DNA of 64,000 nt from an uncultured Muribaculaceae bacterium (GCA_910587185.1 CAJULY010000004.1:1-64000); one strand, 5' to 3'. Positions 16,079-25,508 are shown, counted from the first letter of the stretch. Notes: generated from the letters alone by a model not told the origin. Numbers and translations are program-made.

Positions 16079-18430
16079 TTATTTCTTGGTGCGGCGGGTT
16101 GCGGTTGCTCGTCGGGTGGAAGTGCGTCGGGGTTTCGATTCCTGCGATTCAATTATGGCCAGGCACTCCTCGCGGGTCAGCGCGGCCGGATCTTCCACAG
16201 TCTTGGGAAGCTTGTAGTTGCTCTTCTTATAGGAAAGATACATTCCGTAGCGGCCGTTGAGAATCTGCAGTTCCGGATCTTCGTCAAATGTCTTTACGAA
16301 TTTTTTGCTGTCGGCCTCTCGTTTGGCCTTAATCAGTTCCACGGCTTCGTCGAGAGTAATGTCAAGAGGGGAGAGCGTGCGGGGTATTGAGACGAATTTC
16401 CCGGCGTGACGTATGTAGGGCCCGAAACGTCCGGCGGCGACCGTCACTGTCTCATCCTCGAAGCTGCCGAGATCGCGAGGAAGTTCGAAAAGCTTAAGAG
16501 CGTCCGCCAGCGTTATGTCAAATACCGACTGATCCTTGCGGAGTGAAGCGAAACGCGGTTTTTCCTCGTCGGTGCTTTCGCCGATCTGTACGACCGGACC
16601 GAAACGGCCTATCTTTACCGAGACCGGTTTCCCGCTTGCGGGATCCGTGCCGAGCACCCGTTCGCCCACTTTGTGCTCAAGGCGCATGTCGTTGGCCCGT
16701 TCGACTTCCGGATGGAAAACATCGTAGAATCCTCTGATCTCCTTTTTCCATTGCGCCTTCCCTTCGGCCACGAGGTCGAAGCGTTCTTCCAGATCGGCGG
16801 TGAAATTATAGTTGAGGACGTTAGGGAAGTTGTCGGTCAGAAAATCGTTAACCACTATTCCTATGTCGGTCGGCATCAGTTTCCCTTTGTCGGCACCGAC
16901 GGTAGAGGTAGTGTCGCTTTTTGTAACTTTCCCCTTCTCCAGTGTCAGGGTCGTGAAAGTGCGCGGAGTTCCTTCGAGGTTGCTTTTCTCTACATATTCG
17001 CGCTGCTGGATGGTGGAGATGGTGGGGGCGTAGGTCGAAGGACGGCCGATGCCGAGTTCCTCCATCTTTTTGACGAGCGTTGCCTCCGTATAGCGTGGAG
17101 GATGCTGAGTGTATCTTTCAGCCGCGGTCATCTCCTTCAGTCCGAGGATGTCGCCTTTCTTAAGGGGGGGAAGCATTCCTTCCGACATTTCAGCCGGAGC
17201 ATCGTCGGAACTTTCGCTATACACACGCAGAAAACCGTCGAAACGGACAACTTCGCCCTGGGCCGTGAAATGCTCCTCGCGCGCCGAAGGTTCTATATCG
17301 ACCGTGGTCTTTTCCAGCTCGGCGTCGGACATCTGAGATGCTATGGTGCGTTTCCAGATCAGGGCGTAGAGGCGTTTTTCCTGTTGCGAGCCTTCTATAT
17401 CGTGCTTGTCTATGTAGGTAGGGCGGATCGCTTCGTGGGCCTCCTGCGCCCCTTTTGACTTCGTGTGATAGTGTCGCGTTTTCAGATAGCGTTCGCCCAT
17501 GGATGATTTTATCTCGTCGGAGATGGATTTCAATGCGAGCGCCGACAGGTTGAGTGAGTCGGTACGCATATAGGTGATGTGTCCCGCCTCATAAAGATGC
17601 TGGGCGACCATCATGGTCTGCGAAACGGTGAATCCGAGTCTGCGCGAGGCTTCCTGCTGGAGGGTGGAAGTGGTGAAAGGTGGTGCCGGCGATTTTTTTA
17701 TCGGTCGCACTGTCACGTCCGTTACCTTGAAGGATGCGTCGGCGCAGTCTGAGAGAAACGCTTCGGCTTCCTTCTCATCGGCCAGACGCTTGGAGAGCTC
17801 GGCCTTGACTGTCTCGCCGTCGGGCGAGAGGAACCGGGCCGTGACTCGGTAATATGATTCCGTCTTGAAGTTCCTTATTTCGTTTTCTCTCTCGACAATC
17901 AGACGCACCGCCACTGACTGCACGCGTCCCGCCGACAGTGCGGGCTTGATCTTTTTCCACAGCACCGGCGACAGTTCGAAGCCGACGATACGGTCGAGCA
18001 GACGTCGCGCCTGTTGGGCGTCAACGAGATTGAGGTCTATGTCGCGGGGATGTTCTATGGCGTTGAGAATGGCGGGTTTCGTAATTTCATGGAATACGAT
18101 GCGGCGCGTGTTTTCAGGTTTCAGACCGAGCACCACATAGAGATGCCACGCTATCGCTTCTCCCTCGCGGTCCTCATCGGACGCGAGCCAGACTGTCTTA
18201 GCCTTGGAGGCCGCTTTTCTCAGATTCTCCACAATCTCGGTCTTGTCCGGGGATATTTCATATTCAGGTTCGAAGGTGTGGTTACCCTCTATTGAAAAAT
18301 CTTTCTTGCTCAGGTCGCGTATGTGGCCGCAACTTGACATTACCTTATACTCCTTGCCTAAGAATTTCTCTATTGTCTTTGCTTTGGCGGGAGACTCCAC
18401 TATGACGAGATTGTTGATTGTCGATGCCAT
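16079..18430 (-). CDS. topA: DNA topoisomerase I
   Basis: 783 residues. The N-terminal Toprim domain has LVIVESPAKAKTIEKFLG (about 8-25) and LASDEDREGEAIAWHL (about 81-96). The active-site tyrosine is in HITYMRTDSLNLS (about residue 287). The C-terminus carries repeated Toprim-associated modules (GRFGPVVQIGE, GRFGPYIRHAGKF, NGRYGMYLSY) without zinc-finger cysteines, followed by a very basic tail (RRTSTRRATATRRTKK). It relaxes negatively supercoiled DNA through a 5'-phosphotyrosine. Followed by the RluA-type gene. Confidence 0.97.
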   Translation of the reverse strand: MASTINNLVIVESPAKAKTIEKFLGKEYKVMSSCGHIRDLSKKDFSIEGNHTFEPEYEISPDKTEIVENLRKAASKAKTVWLASDEDREGEAIAWHLYVVLGLKPENTRRIVFHEITKPAILNAIEHPRDIDLNLVDAQQARRLLDRIVGFELSPVLWKKIKPALSAGRVQSVAVRLIVERENEIRNFKTESYYRVTARFLSPDGETVKAELSKRLADEKEAEAFLSDCADASFKVTDVTVRPIKKSPAPPFTTSTLQQEASRRLGFTVSQTMMVAQHLYEAGHITYMRTDSLNLSALALKSISDEIKSSMGERYLKTRHYHTKSKGAQEAHEAIRPTYIDKHDIEGSQQEKRLYALIWKRTIASQMSDAELEKTTVDIEPSAREEHFTAQGEVVRFDGFLRVYSESSDDAPAEMSEGMLPPLKKGDILGLKEMTAAERYTQHPPRYTEATLVKKMEELGIGRPSTYAPTISTIQQREYVEKSNLEGTPRTFTTLTLEKGKVTKSDTTSTVGADKGKLMPTDIGIVVNDFLTDNFPNVLNYNFTADLEERFDLVAEGKAQWKKEIRGFYDVFHPEVERANDMRLEHKVGERVLGTDPASGKPVSVKIGRFGPVVQIGESTDEEKPRFASLRKDQSVFDITLADALKLFELPRDLGSFEDETVTVAAGRFGPYIRHAGKFVSIPRTLSPLDITLDEAVELIKAKREADSKKFVKTFDEDPELQILNGRYGMYLSYKKSNYKLPKTVEDPAALTREECLAIIESQESKPRRTSTRRATATRRTKK

Positions 18431-18505
18431 GTCTTTTATGCCATATTTGTTATTCCGGTGCGCATATTGTCGGAAAAATTAAGCGGATAACCGGTTAATT
18501 GGCGA

Positions 18506-18513
18506 CAAAATTA
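18506..18513 (-). promoter_or_regulatory. -7 box upstream of topA
   Basis: Minus strand TAATTTTG, about 75 nt before the topA start. No clear -33 box. Confidence 0.45.
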
Positions 18514-18538
18514 TGAAAAGTTATTCAGAAATTAGCGC

Positions 18539-18565
18539 GTCGAAATGAAATTTTAACATTTCGAC
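18539..18565. other. Perfect 9-bp inverted repeat between topA and the DJ-1 gene
   Basis: GTCGAAATG (18539-18547) and CATTTCGAC (18557-18565) around a 9-nt AT loop. It lies past the end of the DJ-1 gene and just upstream of the topA -7 box, so it could be a weak terminator or an operator. Confidence 0.4.
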
Positions 18566-18631
18566 ACACTAAATTCTTCTTTCGGACATATTATTGACCT
18601 ATTATTAAGGTGTATTTCCGCCGGAAACCCC

Positions 18632-19189
18632 TTATTTCCGATACATCATGCCGCTTCCTACCTCGGATGCGACTTCGGTTCCCTTGCTTATGGCTGCTAT
18701 GGCCAGGGCGAAAGGAATGGTGTTGCCGGGGCCGTTGCCGGTAACGAGAGTATCGGTGGCTACGACCGGATCGCCGGTCATGTCGCAGTCGTTGACTATG
18801 GACTCGAAGCCGGGATAGCACGTCGCTTTGCGGCCTTTGAGAATTCCTAACGGCGCAAGAACTACGGCCGGCGCGGCGCAGATGGCTGCGATGCGGCCGC
18901 CGCGCTTGAACTGGGCTGTCAGGAGCTCGCTGAGTCTGGGGCATTCAGAGAGATTCTGCGCCCCCGGCATCCCTCCGGGGCAGATGAGCCATTCGGTGTC
19001 GGGCTCGAGCTCGATCTGGTCTATGGTGCGGTCGGCGGTGACAGTGACGCCGTTGGCTCCGGTGGCCTGTCCGGTGGGATTGATGCTTACCGTGTTGACA
19101 ATAAGTCCGGCGCGGCGCAGGACGTCAACAGTGGCGATAGCCTCGATTTCTTCAAAACCGTCGGCCAAAAATAAATAGGAATGTTTCAT
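18632..19189 (-). CDS. DJ-1/PfpI family protein
   Basis: 185 residues, single domain. DJ-1 hallmarks: the N-terminal LADGFEEIEAIATVDVLRRAG with the conserved Glu (about residues 8-28), and the nucleophile elbow IAAICAAPAVVLAPLGILKG (about 95-114), whose cysteine corresponds to Cys106 of human DJ-1. The family includes glyoxalase III / protein deglycase activities and chaperone-like proteins; which applies here is uncertain. A -7-like box TAATTTTG lies at 19230-19237 on the minus strand. Confidence 0.9.
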   Translation of the reverse strand: MKHSYLFLADGFEEIEAIATVDVLRRAGLIVNTVSINPTGQATGANGVTVTADRTIDQIELEPDTEWLICPGGMPGAQNLSECPRLSELLTAQFKRGGRIAAICAAPAVVLAPLGILKGRKATCYPGFESIVNDCDMTGDPVVATDTLVTGNGPGNTIPFALAIAAISKGTEVASEVGSGMMYRK

Positions 19190-19229
19190 TTCTATGATTT
19201 GTTATAATGGTTATGACATGTTTAAAGCC

Positions 19230-19237
19230 CAAAATTA
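19230..19237 (-). promoter_or_regulatory. -7 box upstream of the DJ-1 gene
   Basis: Minus strand TAATTTTG, about 40 nt before the start codon. No convincing -33 box. Confidence 0.4.
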
Positions 19238-19243
19238 CAAAAA

Positions 19244-19975
19244 TTACGGAACATATTTCATCTCAACTTTCCCTATCAGCAGATCTGCGGAAAATTCCAC
19301 AGGCACTAAAGTGTTGCAGTCGATCAGGCATTTGACCGGATATTTGTCGGGAGCGCCGTTGAAGGTGTATTGGAACACAATTTCATAGGCCCGGGTCGAG
19401 TAACCGTTATAGCTGAAAAGTGCCGTTCCGTTATAGGTGATGTAGAGCGTCTGGCGGTTGCCGTCGCGGACTATGGGGATGGTCAGCCTGTGGCCCGGCT
19501 GCATGGCCCGGAAGTCTATCTCATGCGCGTAATAGAAAATGCTCAGCATGTCACTCATGATGGTGACGGCTTCCATTGTCTGCTCACTTGCATCGAGCGT
19601 GCCTGCGCCGTAGATAGTCTTGTAGGGAGTGCGTTGCGGATTGCGCCCCACGAAAGGTTTGGTATATTTTCCCTGCATCGAATTGACGGTTTCTTCGCTC
19701 GCCTCCCCTCCGTCGGGGGTGAAATTGCAGCTCAGGGAAGTCTGGACGGTATAGACCCTTCCGCTCCACGGAATGCTGTGGCCTTCCAGCTGGCCGTAAA
19801 ACGAGTTGCCTGATGACTGATAGGTGGCATATCCGTGGCCTGCGAGTTTGTTTATGATGCCCCAGTGGTAGAACACATCGTAGCTTGTCGTGGTAAGAGG
19901 TATCTGCACCGCCGCAACGGCGGTGGATGCCAAGGCGGCCGCCATCAGGGATAATATTAGTCCGATTCTTTTCAT
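19244..19975 (-). CDS. DUF3108-like exported protein
   Basis: 243 residues with a signal peptide (MKRIGLILSLMAAALASTAVAA). The rest is beta-rich, with features of the DUF3108 family: YDVFYHWGIINKLAGHGYAT near the start, YYAHEIDFRAMQPGHRLTIPI in the middle, and a C-terminal PDKYPVKCLIDCNTLVPVEFSADLLIGKVEM segment. DUF3108 proteins are periplasmic, with a presumed lipocalin-like or barrel fold and unknown function. It lies downstream of the sulfatase gene, separated by 145 nt with a hairpin, so it may be its own unit. Confidence 0.75.
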   Translation of the reverse strand: MKRIGLILSLMAAALASTAVAAVQIPLTTTSYDVFYHWGIINKLAGHGYATYQSSGNSFYGQLEGHSIPWSGRVYTVQTSLSCNFTPDGGEASEETVNSMQGKYTKPFVGRNPQRTPYKTIYGAGTLDASEQTMEAVTIMSDMLSIFYYAHEIDFRAMQPGHRLTIPIVRDGNRQTLYITYNGTALFSYNGYSTRAYEIVFQYTFNGAPDKYPVKCLIDCNTLVPVEFSADLLIGKVEMKYVP

Positions 19976-20060
19976 AAGGGAGGCATGGATGTTACATCAG
20001 TTTAACGCCTTTGCCTCCCCTTTGTTCAACGTCATGGCCTATGTCGCCCGACTAAATGAA

Positions 20061-20087
20061 ACCGCATCCCGGTTGAGGGGACGCGGT
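20061..20087 (-). terminator. Likely terminator of the galE-sulfatase operon
   Basis: ACCGC-a-TCCC (20061-20070) pairs with GGGA-c-GCGGT (20078-20087), 34 nt past the sulfatase stop codon. The minus-strand sequence after the stem is T-rich (TTTCATTT). Confidence 0.55.
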
Positions 20088-20120
20088 CCATGTCGTTGTC
20101 ATCGCTTTCGCAATGCGGCT

Positions 20121-21656
20121 TTAGCGCGCTTTTGGAAGTGTCACGCGGAAATGCTTTGACGGAGTGTGTTCGCGCAAGGCGATATTGACGAGCTCGCTGA
20201 CTTTTTCGGGATTCTGCTCAGCTATGTCGTTGTCCTCGTGGATGTCGTTGTCGAGATTATAGAGATGGGGCACGCCTCTCTTGACAATCAGCTTCCAGGG
20301 ACCCTGACGGACTCCCATCTGGTCTGTCTCGTCGAATTCCCAGTAGAGGAAATCATGCTGTTTCTTCTGCTTCTTGCCGAGCATTGCGGGCAGGAAAGAG
20401 ATTCCGTCGAAATAGTCGATCTCCTTCTCCGGATTGCGATAGGCCTCTGGAAAGTTTTTGACGCCCGCTATTTCGGCGAAGGTCGGCATCAGGTCATAGA
20501 AGACTACCGGCATATCCTGAGTGGTGCCGGCTTTGACCTTACCGGGCCAGCGCACGATGAACGGCACTCTGATTCCGCCTTCATGTATCTGGCGCTTAAG
20601 GCCGCGCAGCTTGCCGTCGCGTCCGAAGAACGTCGGGTCGGCGCCTCCCTCTTCGTGAGGGCCGTTGTCGCTGGTGAAGATGACGATGGTGTTCTTGTCA
20701 AGACCTTTTTCCTTGAGTTTGCCAAGCACGTCGCCTACGTATGCGTCCAGACGTGTTATCATCGCCGCGAACTGGGCGTGGGTGTGGGTCGTGGCGTTAT
20801 AGCGTGAGCCTTCGCTTCCGCCCCAGTTCTTGTCTTCGGCGAATTTCTCCTTGTAGCCGTTGAGAATCGAATCCTCCGGCTGATAGAGCTCGGCATGCGG
20901 CAGCGTGTAGGTGAATATGCCGAAGAAAGGCTGCTTGCCGTCCTGACGGTCGAGCCATGCCATCGCTTCCTGATGGATCATGTCGGCGGAATATTGCGCG
21001 CGTTTCCTGTATTCGGGCCCATACATCGGATGCTGTATGTTCTGGTCCATGACCACGCGGACGGTTGCCGTGTCGCCCAGGCGAGGACTGTAGCGGTTGA
21101 GGAAGTTGGGATAATAGAGGTGGGCCTGGAACTGGCATATATATCCGTAGAATTCATCGATTCCGCGTGTTTCGGGAACGGAGGGCGAGCCTTCGTAACC
21201 GCCGGCCCATTTGCCGAACATGCCGGTCGTGTAGCCCTGTTTTTTCATCAGTTCCGGCAATATGATGTGGCCCGGATCGTAGGGATGCTGTCCGACAACG
21301 GAAAAATCCTGATTGTCGCCGTAGCTGACCATGGGGACGTTGCGCCAGTATTCCTTGTTGCCTCGGACCTCGCAGTGGCCCGAATGCTGACCGGTCATGA
21401 ACGATGCACGCGAAGGGGCGCTGACGGGGCTTCCCGCGTAGGCTTGGGTGAAACGCATCCCTTCGCCGGCCATGGAGTCTATTCGTGGAGTCGAGATATA
21501 AGGCTGTCCGTAGCAGCCGAGATCTCCATAACCCATGTCATCACACATTATATAGATAATGTTTGGCTTCTGGGGCTTGGCTGCCTGGGTCTGGATGGCA
21601 AGAGGGGTTGCCGCCAGCGCGAGCAGCAGATTTGGTTTGTTAAGGACTGGAGACAT
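20121..21656 (-). CDS. S-type sulfatase (family S1)
   Basis: 511 residues with a signal peptide-like start. The sulfatase signature is Ser79-Ala-Pro-Ser-Arg (SAPSRASFMTG), so formylglycine would be made from serine by a radical anSME, not from cysteine; no maturase gene is in the window. Metal ligands are visible in IYIMCDDMGYGD (Asp39, Asp40) and IVIFTSDNGPHEEGG (about residue 320). It probably removes sulfate from sulfated glycans in the periplasm. It follows the phosphatase-fold gene by 3 nt, as last gene of the galE operon. Confidence 0.93.
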   Translation of the reverse strand: MSPVLNKPNLLLALAATPLAIQTQAAKPQKPNIIYIMCDDMGYGDLGCYGQPYISTPRIDSMAGEGMRFTQAYAGSPVSAPSRASFMTGQHSGHCEVRGNKEYWRNVPMVSYGDNQDFSVVGQHPYDPGHIILPELMKKQGYTTGMFGKWAGGYEGSPSVPETRGIDEFYGYICQFQAHLYYPNFLNRYSPRLGDTATVRVVMDQNIQHPMYGPEYRKRAQYSADMIHQEAMAWLDRQDGKQPFFGIFTYTLPHAELYQPEDSILNGYKEKFAEDKNWGGSEGSRYNATTHTHAQFAAMITRLDAYVGDVLGKLKEKGLDKNTIVIFTSDNGPHEEGGADPTFFGRDGKLRGLKRQIHEGGIRVPFIVRWPGKVKAGTTQDMPVVFYDLMPTFAEIAGVKNFPEAYRNPEKEIDYFDGISFLPAMLGKKQKKQHDFLYWEFDETDQMGVRQGPWKLIVKRGVPHLYNLDNDIHEDNDIAEQNPEKVSELVNIALREHTPSKHFRVTLPKAR

Positions 21657-21659
21657 AGC

Positions 21660-23243
21660 TTATTGTTTTGATGGTTTATTTAGGTTCAGAGCAGGTAACG
21701 ACGCGCCGTTAGGGGCACGCATCTGCAGAAGGCGCGACAGGGTCGGGGCCAGAGTGCGCGCATCGACGGTGGCGTCTATGTCGGTTCGATCTACTCCCGG
21801 GCCTGTCAGGAAGGCCGGAATGTCGGTGGCCGTGTGGCGTTGCACGCCCGATGCGCGTCCGCTGCCGTCATCGACAATCTGCCACCCCGGACTCACCTCG
21901 ATTATGACATCGCCCGCATGGGCTATCGAAGTGTTTCGCCGCGTGGCTTCAGGGTTGTCGCCGGCACGCGAGGCCATTATGTCGTCTATCGTAACTACAT
22001 TGCTTATGCCGGCCATGCGTGCAAGAAAATCTGCGACCTCGCGCCGGAAATCCTGAAGACTGAGGCCCCGGTCCTTTATGAGCTGCCGGTTGAGGAAGAA
22101 ATGACGGTCATGGTAGCCGAGGATCCAGTCGCCGTTTCCGTGCACGGCCATAAGCTGTATGTCAAGGAGCGAATTGGCGCGCTTGACGGAGTAGAGGCCC
22201 GAAGGGATGTTCCATCGCTTGTCGTCGCTTGCCGAGCCGGTAGTGGAGGGGAGTCCGGCAAGGAGCACTATGGCCTTCCCCGTCCCTGCGGCCTGGTCAA
22301 CGGCAGCCAGCAGGCGGCTGAGATCGCGGTCGAGACGCAGATAGCTGTCGATTATTTCCGACCGCGAGCCGGCGGTGGCCACCGTATATCCCACCATGAT
22401 CATGTCGGTTTCGTTGTCTTTGCCGAGGGCGGTTTCCTTTATGAGGTCTATGGCCACGTCCGTTATCTCGTCATTTGCAAGCGGGGAGGCGAGGAAACGT
22501 CTGACGCGCTGTATGTCCTTTCGCGGAAAGAGGTTGCGGAAGGGGTGCGTCCGCTGCTGTTCGGGAACGCCGGGATAGAGCGAGAGATCGGTCATTGGCA
22601 CCCATTTCATCGTGTCCATGCGCTGGGCCAGACCGTTGCGGTAGTTGCGCTCCCTGATCGCCGCGGGCATCTCCTTGTAGTAGGCCGACGAGGCCCAGTT
22701 GGCCGTCATGTCGTTGATCCAGAATCCTCCGTTGCCGGCGTGACCGGCACCGATTATCGCCTGATGGCTGTAGGGGGCGACCGCGTAGGCGTGACCGGCT
22801 CCGTCGGTGTCTATCCGCAGCTCGTCGGCTACGGTGGAGACTTTCAGGGGAGCGGGCGAGAAAGTCTCGTCCGTGAAGTTGCCTATGGTTGACGGGTCGT
22901 TGAGAATCGGTCGGGGGAGTTTGGTCGTGACGTCATAGACTTTGGCGGCGGGAATCCCGTTGACGGTGGGCGCGGCACCGGTGAGGAGAATGGCAGTCGA
23001 GGCGGCCGCGTCAACGTTAGGTCCGTAGTCGAGGCGCCGCAGTGACATTCCGTTTTCCATCAGTCTTGGAAATCCGCCCGGATGCAGCTGGTTGTAGAGT
23101 AAGCGCAGATATTCGCCTGAGAGGCCTTCGACTGTGATTATCACTGCGAGGGCCGGACGTCTGGCCGTCTGGGCAACCGCCGGGAAAATGGCGGCGAAGG
23201 CCAGACTCGCTATCAGAATGATATGTTTAACCGATTTTTTCAC
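21660..23243 (-). CDS. Alkaline-phosphatase-superfamily protein, probably inactive
   Basis: 527 residues, signal peptide about 1-25. The overall plan is that of PafA-like type I phosphodiesterases/alkaline phosphatases: VIITVEGLSGEYL near residue 35, ILLTGAAPTVNGI at 85-97, a LRLDRDLSRLLAAVD segment near 325, and a late RHTATDIPAFLTGPGVDRT. But the first metal Asp is Glu39, the nucleophilic Thr of TxPGH is missing (region DAAASTA), the D-x3-H motif reads YTVATAG, and the DHG motif reads LAGLPST. I infer a pseudoenzyme. It overlaps the DUF4105 gene by 17 nt and abuts the sulfatase gene. Confidence 0.85.
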   Translation of the reverse strand: MKKSVKHIILIASLAFAAIFPAVAQTARRPALAVIITVEGLSGEYLRLLYNQLHPGGFPRLMENGMSLRRLDYGPNVDAAASTAILLTGAAPTVNGIPAAKVYDVTTKLPRPILNDPSTIGNFTDETFSPAPLKVSTVADELRIDTDGAGHAYAVAPYSHQAIIGAGHAGNGGFWINDMTANWASSAYYKEMPAAIRERNYRNGLAQRMDTMKWVPMTDLSLYPGVPEQQRTHPFRNLFPRKDIQRVRRFLASPLANDEITDVAIDLIKETALGKDNETDMIMVGYTVATAGSRSEIIDSYLRLDRDLSRLLAAVDQAAGTGKAIVLLAGLPSTTGSASDDKRWNIPSGLYSVKRANSLLDIQLMAVHGNGDWILGYHDRHFFLNRQLIKDRGLSLQDFRREVADFLARMAGISNVVTIDDIMASRAGDNPEATRRNTSIAHAGDVIIEVSPGWQIVDDGSGRASGVQRHTATDIPAFLTGPGVDRTDIDATVDARTLAPTLSRLLQMRAPNGASLPALNLNKPSKQ

Positions 23244-24429
23244 GAGTCTGTCTGAAATATGATAATGACATTATGATGTCGGCGAGAGCCAGAGGAATGA
23301 AAGCCTGGTTGACGGCCTGAACGCCGAAAGCGCAGGTGATGGCATAGACGGCTATCATGAACAGATTGGCCATCACATACCAGCGCGTGAGGCGCAGGGC
23401 GCACGGAATGAACATCAGTGCGGGCATCAGCAGGCAGAAAGGATTCATCCACAGGATTATCCAGTTGGGCGATGTGGCTTCGTGGGTGGAGATGACAACG
23501 AGGAAGGCTATCACACATCCCGCCACACCCATGACGGAGAAGAACAGAGCGTGCCATCCGCGCATTATCCTGTTGCGGCTGCGGGCGGCTACCGCCACGG
23601 CCAGACAGCCTCCACACAGCACCCACATTGCCGTGAGCGGTGTCAGGTACCAGGGGGTGGGCGGCAGTATGGCGCCTTCCGCAGGGCCGTTGACGAGGAT
23701 TTCGGTGGATCTGACCAAAGGAACCGAGTCGCCTATGGTGGCATGCGTGGCTATTTCCTGAAGCACCGCGGGCGCGAACCCTGTGGCGCGGACATCTATC
23801 GGATAGTCTATGCCCGAACCGAGGGCGAGATCTATCCCGAACTGATACCAGGGGTAATTGCGGTGGAAATACGCCATGACTTTTCTGAAGGTTATATCTT
23901 CGTCGAGATCAGCTGCCCGGGTGGAGAAACGGATGGAGTCGCCTGTGGCCTGCTCTATGAACGATATGGGACGCGTCGCGCAGTTGTCGAGCACGTAGTT
24001 GTAGCGGTAGGTGCGGTTCTCGGGCCGCACAGCCGTATAGACAAGTTCGATGAGCTTCCGCGCCTGTTGCGGAGTAAGGTTAAGTTCTTGTTCCGTAACC
24101 CGGCGTCCCTCGGCCGCATATTCCGCGATGAAGTAGCTGTAGGGCATCAGCCCCACGCAATAGTCGGTTTCCCCTTTCACGAAACGATAGACGAAGTTGG
24201 GTGTCCGGAAGTCGAAAAGACCCCAGTTGGCCACCACGTCCGTGCCGTCGAAAGTCATTCTCAGTCCCGAGTGTCCCTCGAGCTGATACACTTCGGCGCC
24301 CGGGGCGGCTGTGAGAAGACTTATGCGGGCTACGGAATCGGCCGGCGTCTGTGAAAGTTGAGCCTTGGCTGTCAGGAAACCGACAGCCAAGGCTACAGAT
24401 AGGATTATTCTAAAAAAATGATGAGTCAT
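23227..24429 (-). CDS. DUF4105 membrane protein, possible lipoprotein N-acyltransferase
   Basis: 400 residues: signal peptide (about 1-23), a periplasmic catalytic-looking domain with EGHSGLRM (His53), VANWGLFDFRTPNFVYRF (about 66-83) and YNYVLDNCATRP (Cys150), then about five membrane segments from residue 265 to 390. The His-before-Cys order suggests a permuted papain/NlpC-like fold. I recall the Bacteroides lipoprotein N-acyltransferase Lnb being assigned to this kind of family but could not check. Such a role would fit a genome with lgt and lspA. It follows galE by 6 nt. Confidence 0.82.
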   Translation of the reverse strand: MTHHFFRIILSVALAVGFLTAKAQLSQTPADSVARISLLTAAPGAEVYQLEGHSGLRMTFDGTDVVANWGLFDFRTPNFVYRFVKGETDYCVGLMPYSYFIAEYAAEGRRVTEQELNLTPQQARKLIELVYTAVRPENRTYRYNYVLDNCATRPISFIEQATGDSIRFSTRAADLDEDITFRKVMAYFHRNYPWYQFGIDLALGSGIDYPIDVRATGFAPAVLQEIATHATIGDSVPLVRSTEILVNGPAEGAILPPTPWYLTPLTAMWVLCGGCLAVAVAARSRNRIMRGWHALFFSVMGVAGCVIAFLVVISTHEATSPNWIILWMNPFCLLMPALMFIPCALRLTRWYVMANLFMIAVYAITCAFGVQAVNQAFIPLALADIIMSLSYFRQTREKIG

Positions 24430-24435
24430 CAGCTA

Positions 24436-25473
24436 TTACATGATGCCGCGTTCGCGAAGCTTGCACTGCCAAGCCCATGCCGAGCGCATTGTGTCCTCGA
24501 GGGTAGAGTCGGCCACCCAGCCGAGAACTTCGTTGGCGTAGCTCGGATCGGCCCACACCTTTTCGATGTCGCCTTCGCGGCGTCCTACGATCTTGTGGGG
24601 AACCTTGACTCCGGTTGCGCTTTCAAACGTGTTGATGAGTTCGAGCACTGAAGTGCCGCGGCCTGTGCCGAGGTTGAAGATCTCTATCTTGTCTTCCGAT
24701 TTGTCGTTGAGCATGCGCTCTACGGCGATTACGTGGGCCTTGGCCAGATCGACAACGTTGATGTAGTCGCGGATGCAGGATCCGTCGGGGGTGTTGTAGT
24801 CGTCGCCGAATACGCTCAGTTCCTTGCGGATGCCCATTGCGGTCTGCGTCAGATAGGGGATGAGGTTCTGGGGAACGCCGTTGGGGAGCTCGCCGATCTC
24901 TGCGCTGGGATGTGCGCCGACCGGATTGAAGTAGCGGAGAATCACGCTCTTGAACGGAGCTCCGGAGTTGATGACGTCGGTTATGATCTCTTCCGATATC
25001 TGCTTGGTGTTGCCGTAGGGCGACGTGGCTTTCTTGATGGGCGACTGCTCGGTAACGGGGTTGACGTCAGGCTCGCCATAGACGGTGCATGAGGAAGAGA
25101 AAACTATGCCCTTCACGCCGTTCGGACCCATGAGGTCGAGAAGGTTCAGAAGGGTGTTGAGGTTGTTGCGGTAGTAGAGGATAGGTTTCTGTACGGATTC
25201 ACCTACGGCTTTCGATGCGGCGAAGTTGATGATGCCGCGGATGTCGGGATACTCGGCGAAAAGCTTCTTGAGGGCGTCGAGATCGGTGCAGTCCGCTTCT
25301 ACGAAGTCGGGACGCTTGCCCGTGATGCGTTCGATGCCGTCGAGCACGTCGATGTTGGAGTTCGACAGGTTGTCGATGATAACTACCGGATAGCCGGCGT
25401 TCTGAAGTTCCACAACTGTGTGTGAGCCGATGTAGCCGGTTCCACCGGTCACCAGAATTCTATCTTTCTTCAT
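24436..25473 (-). CDS. galE: UDP-glucose 4-epimerase
   Basis: 345 residues, standard GalE length. The extended SDR fold shows TGGTGYIGSHTVVELQNAGY (residues 9-28, NAD binding), the catalytic FSSSCTVYGEP with Ser/Thr (about 125-135) and YGNTKQ with Tyr and Lys (about 152-157), and RYFNPVGAHPSAEIGE. It interconverts UDP-glucose and UDP-galactose (often also the GlcNAc/GalNAc pair) for glycan and envelope synthesis. First gene of the operon with DUF4105, the phosphatase-fold protein and the sulfatase, behind a consensus promoter. Confidence 0.96.
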   Translation of the reverse strand: MKKDRILVTGGTGYIGSHTVVELQNAGYPVVIIDNLSNSNIDVLDGIERITGKRPDFVEADCTDLDALKKLFAEYPDIRGIINFAASKAVGESVQKPILYYRNNLNTLLNLLDLMGPNGVKGIVFSSSCTVYGEPDVNPVTEQSPIKKATSPYGNTKQISEEIITDVINSGAPFKSVILRYFNPVGAHPSAEIGELPNGVPQNLIPYLTQTAMGIRKELSVFGDDYNTPDGSCIRDYINVVDLAKAHVIAVERMLNDKSEDKIEIFNLGTGRGTSVLELINTFESATGVKVPHKIVGRREGDIEKVWADPSYANEVLGWVADSTLEDTMRSAWAWQCKLRERGIM

Positions 25474-25508
25474 TTTTGTTTAGAGTATAGAGTTTATTTT
25501 TACTACCG

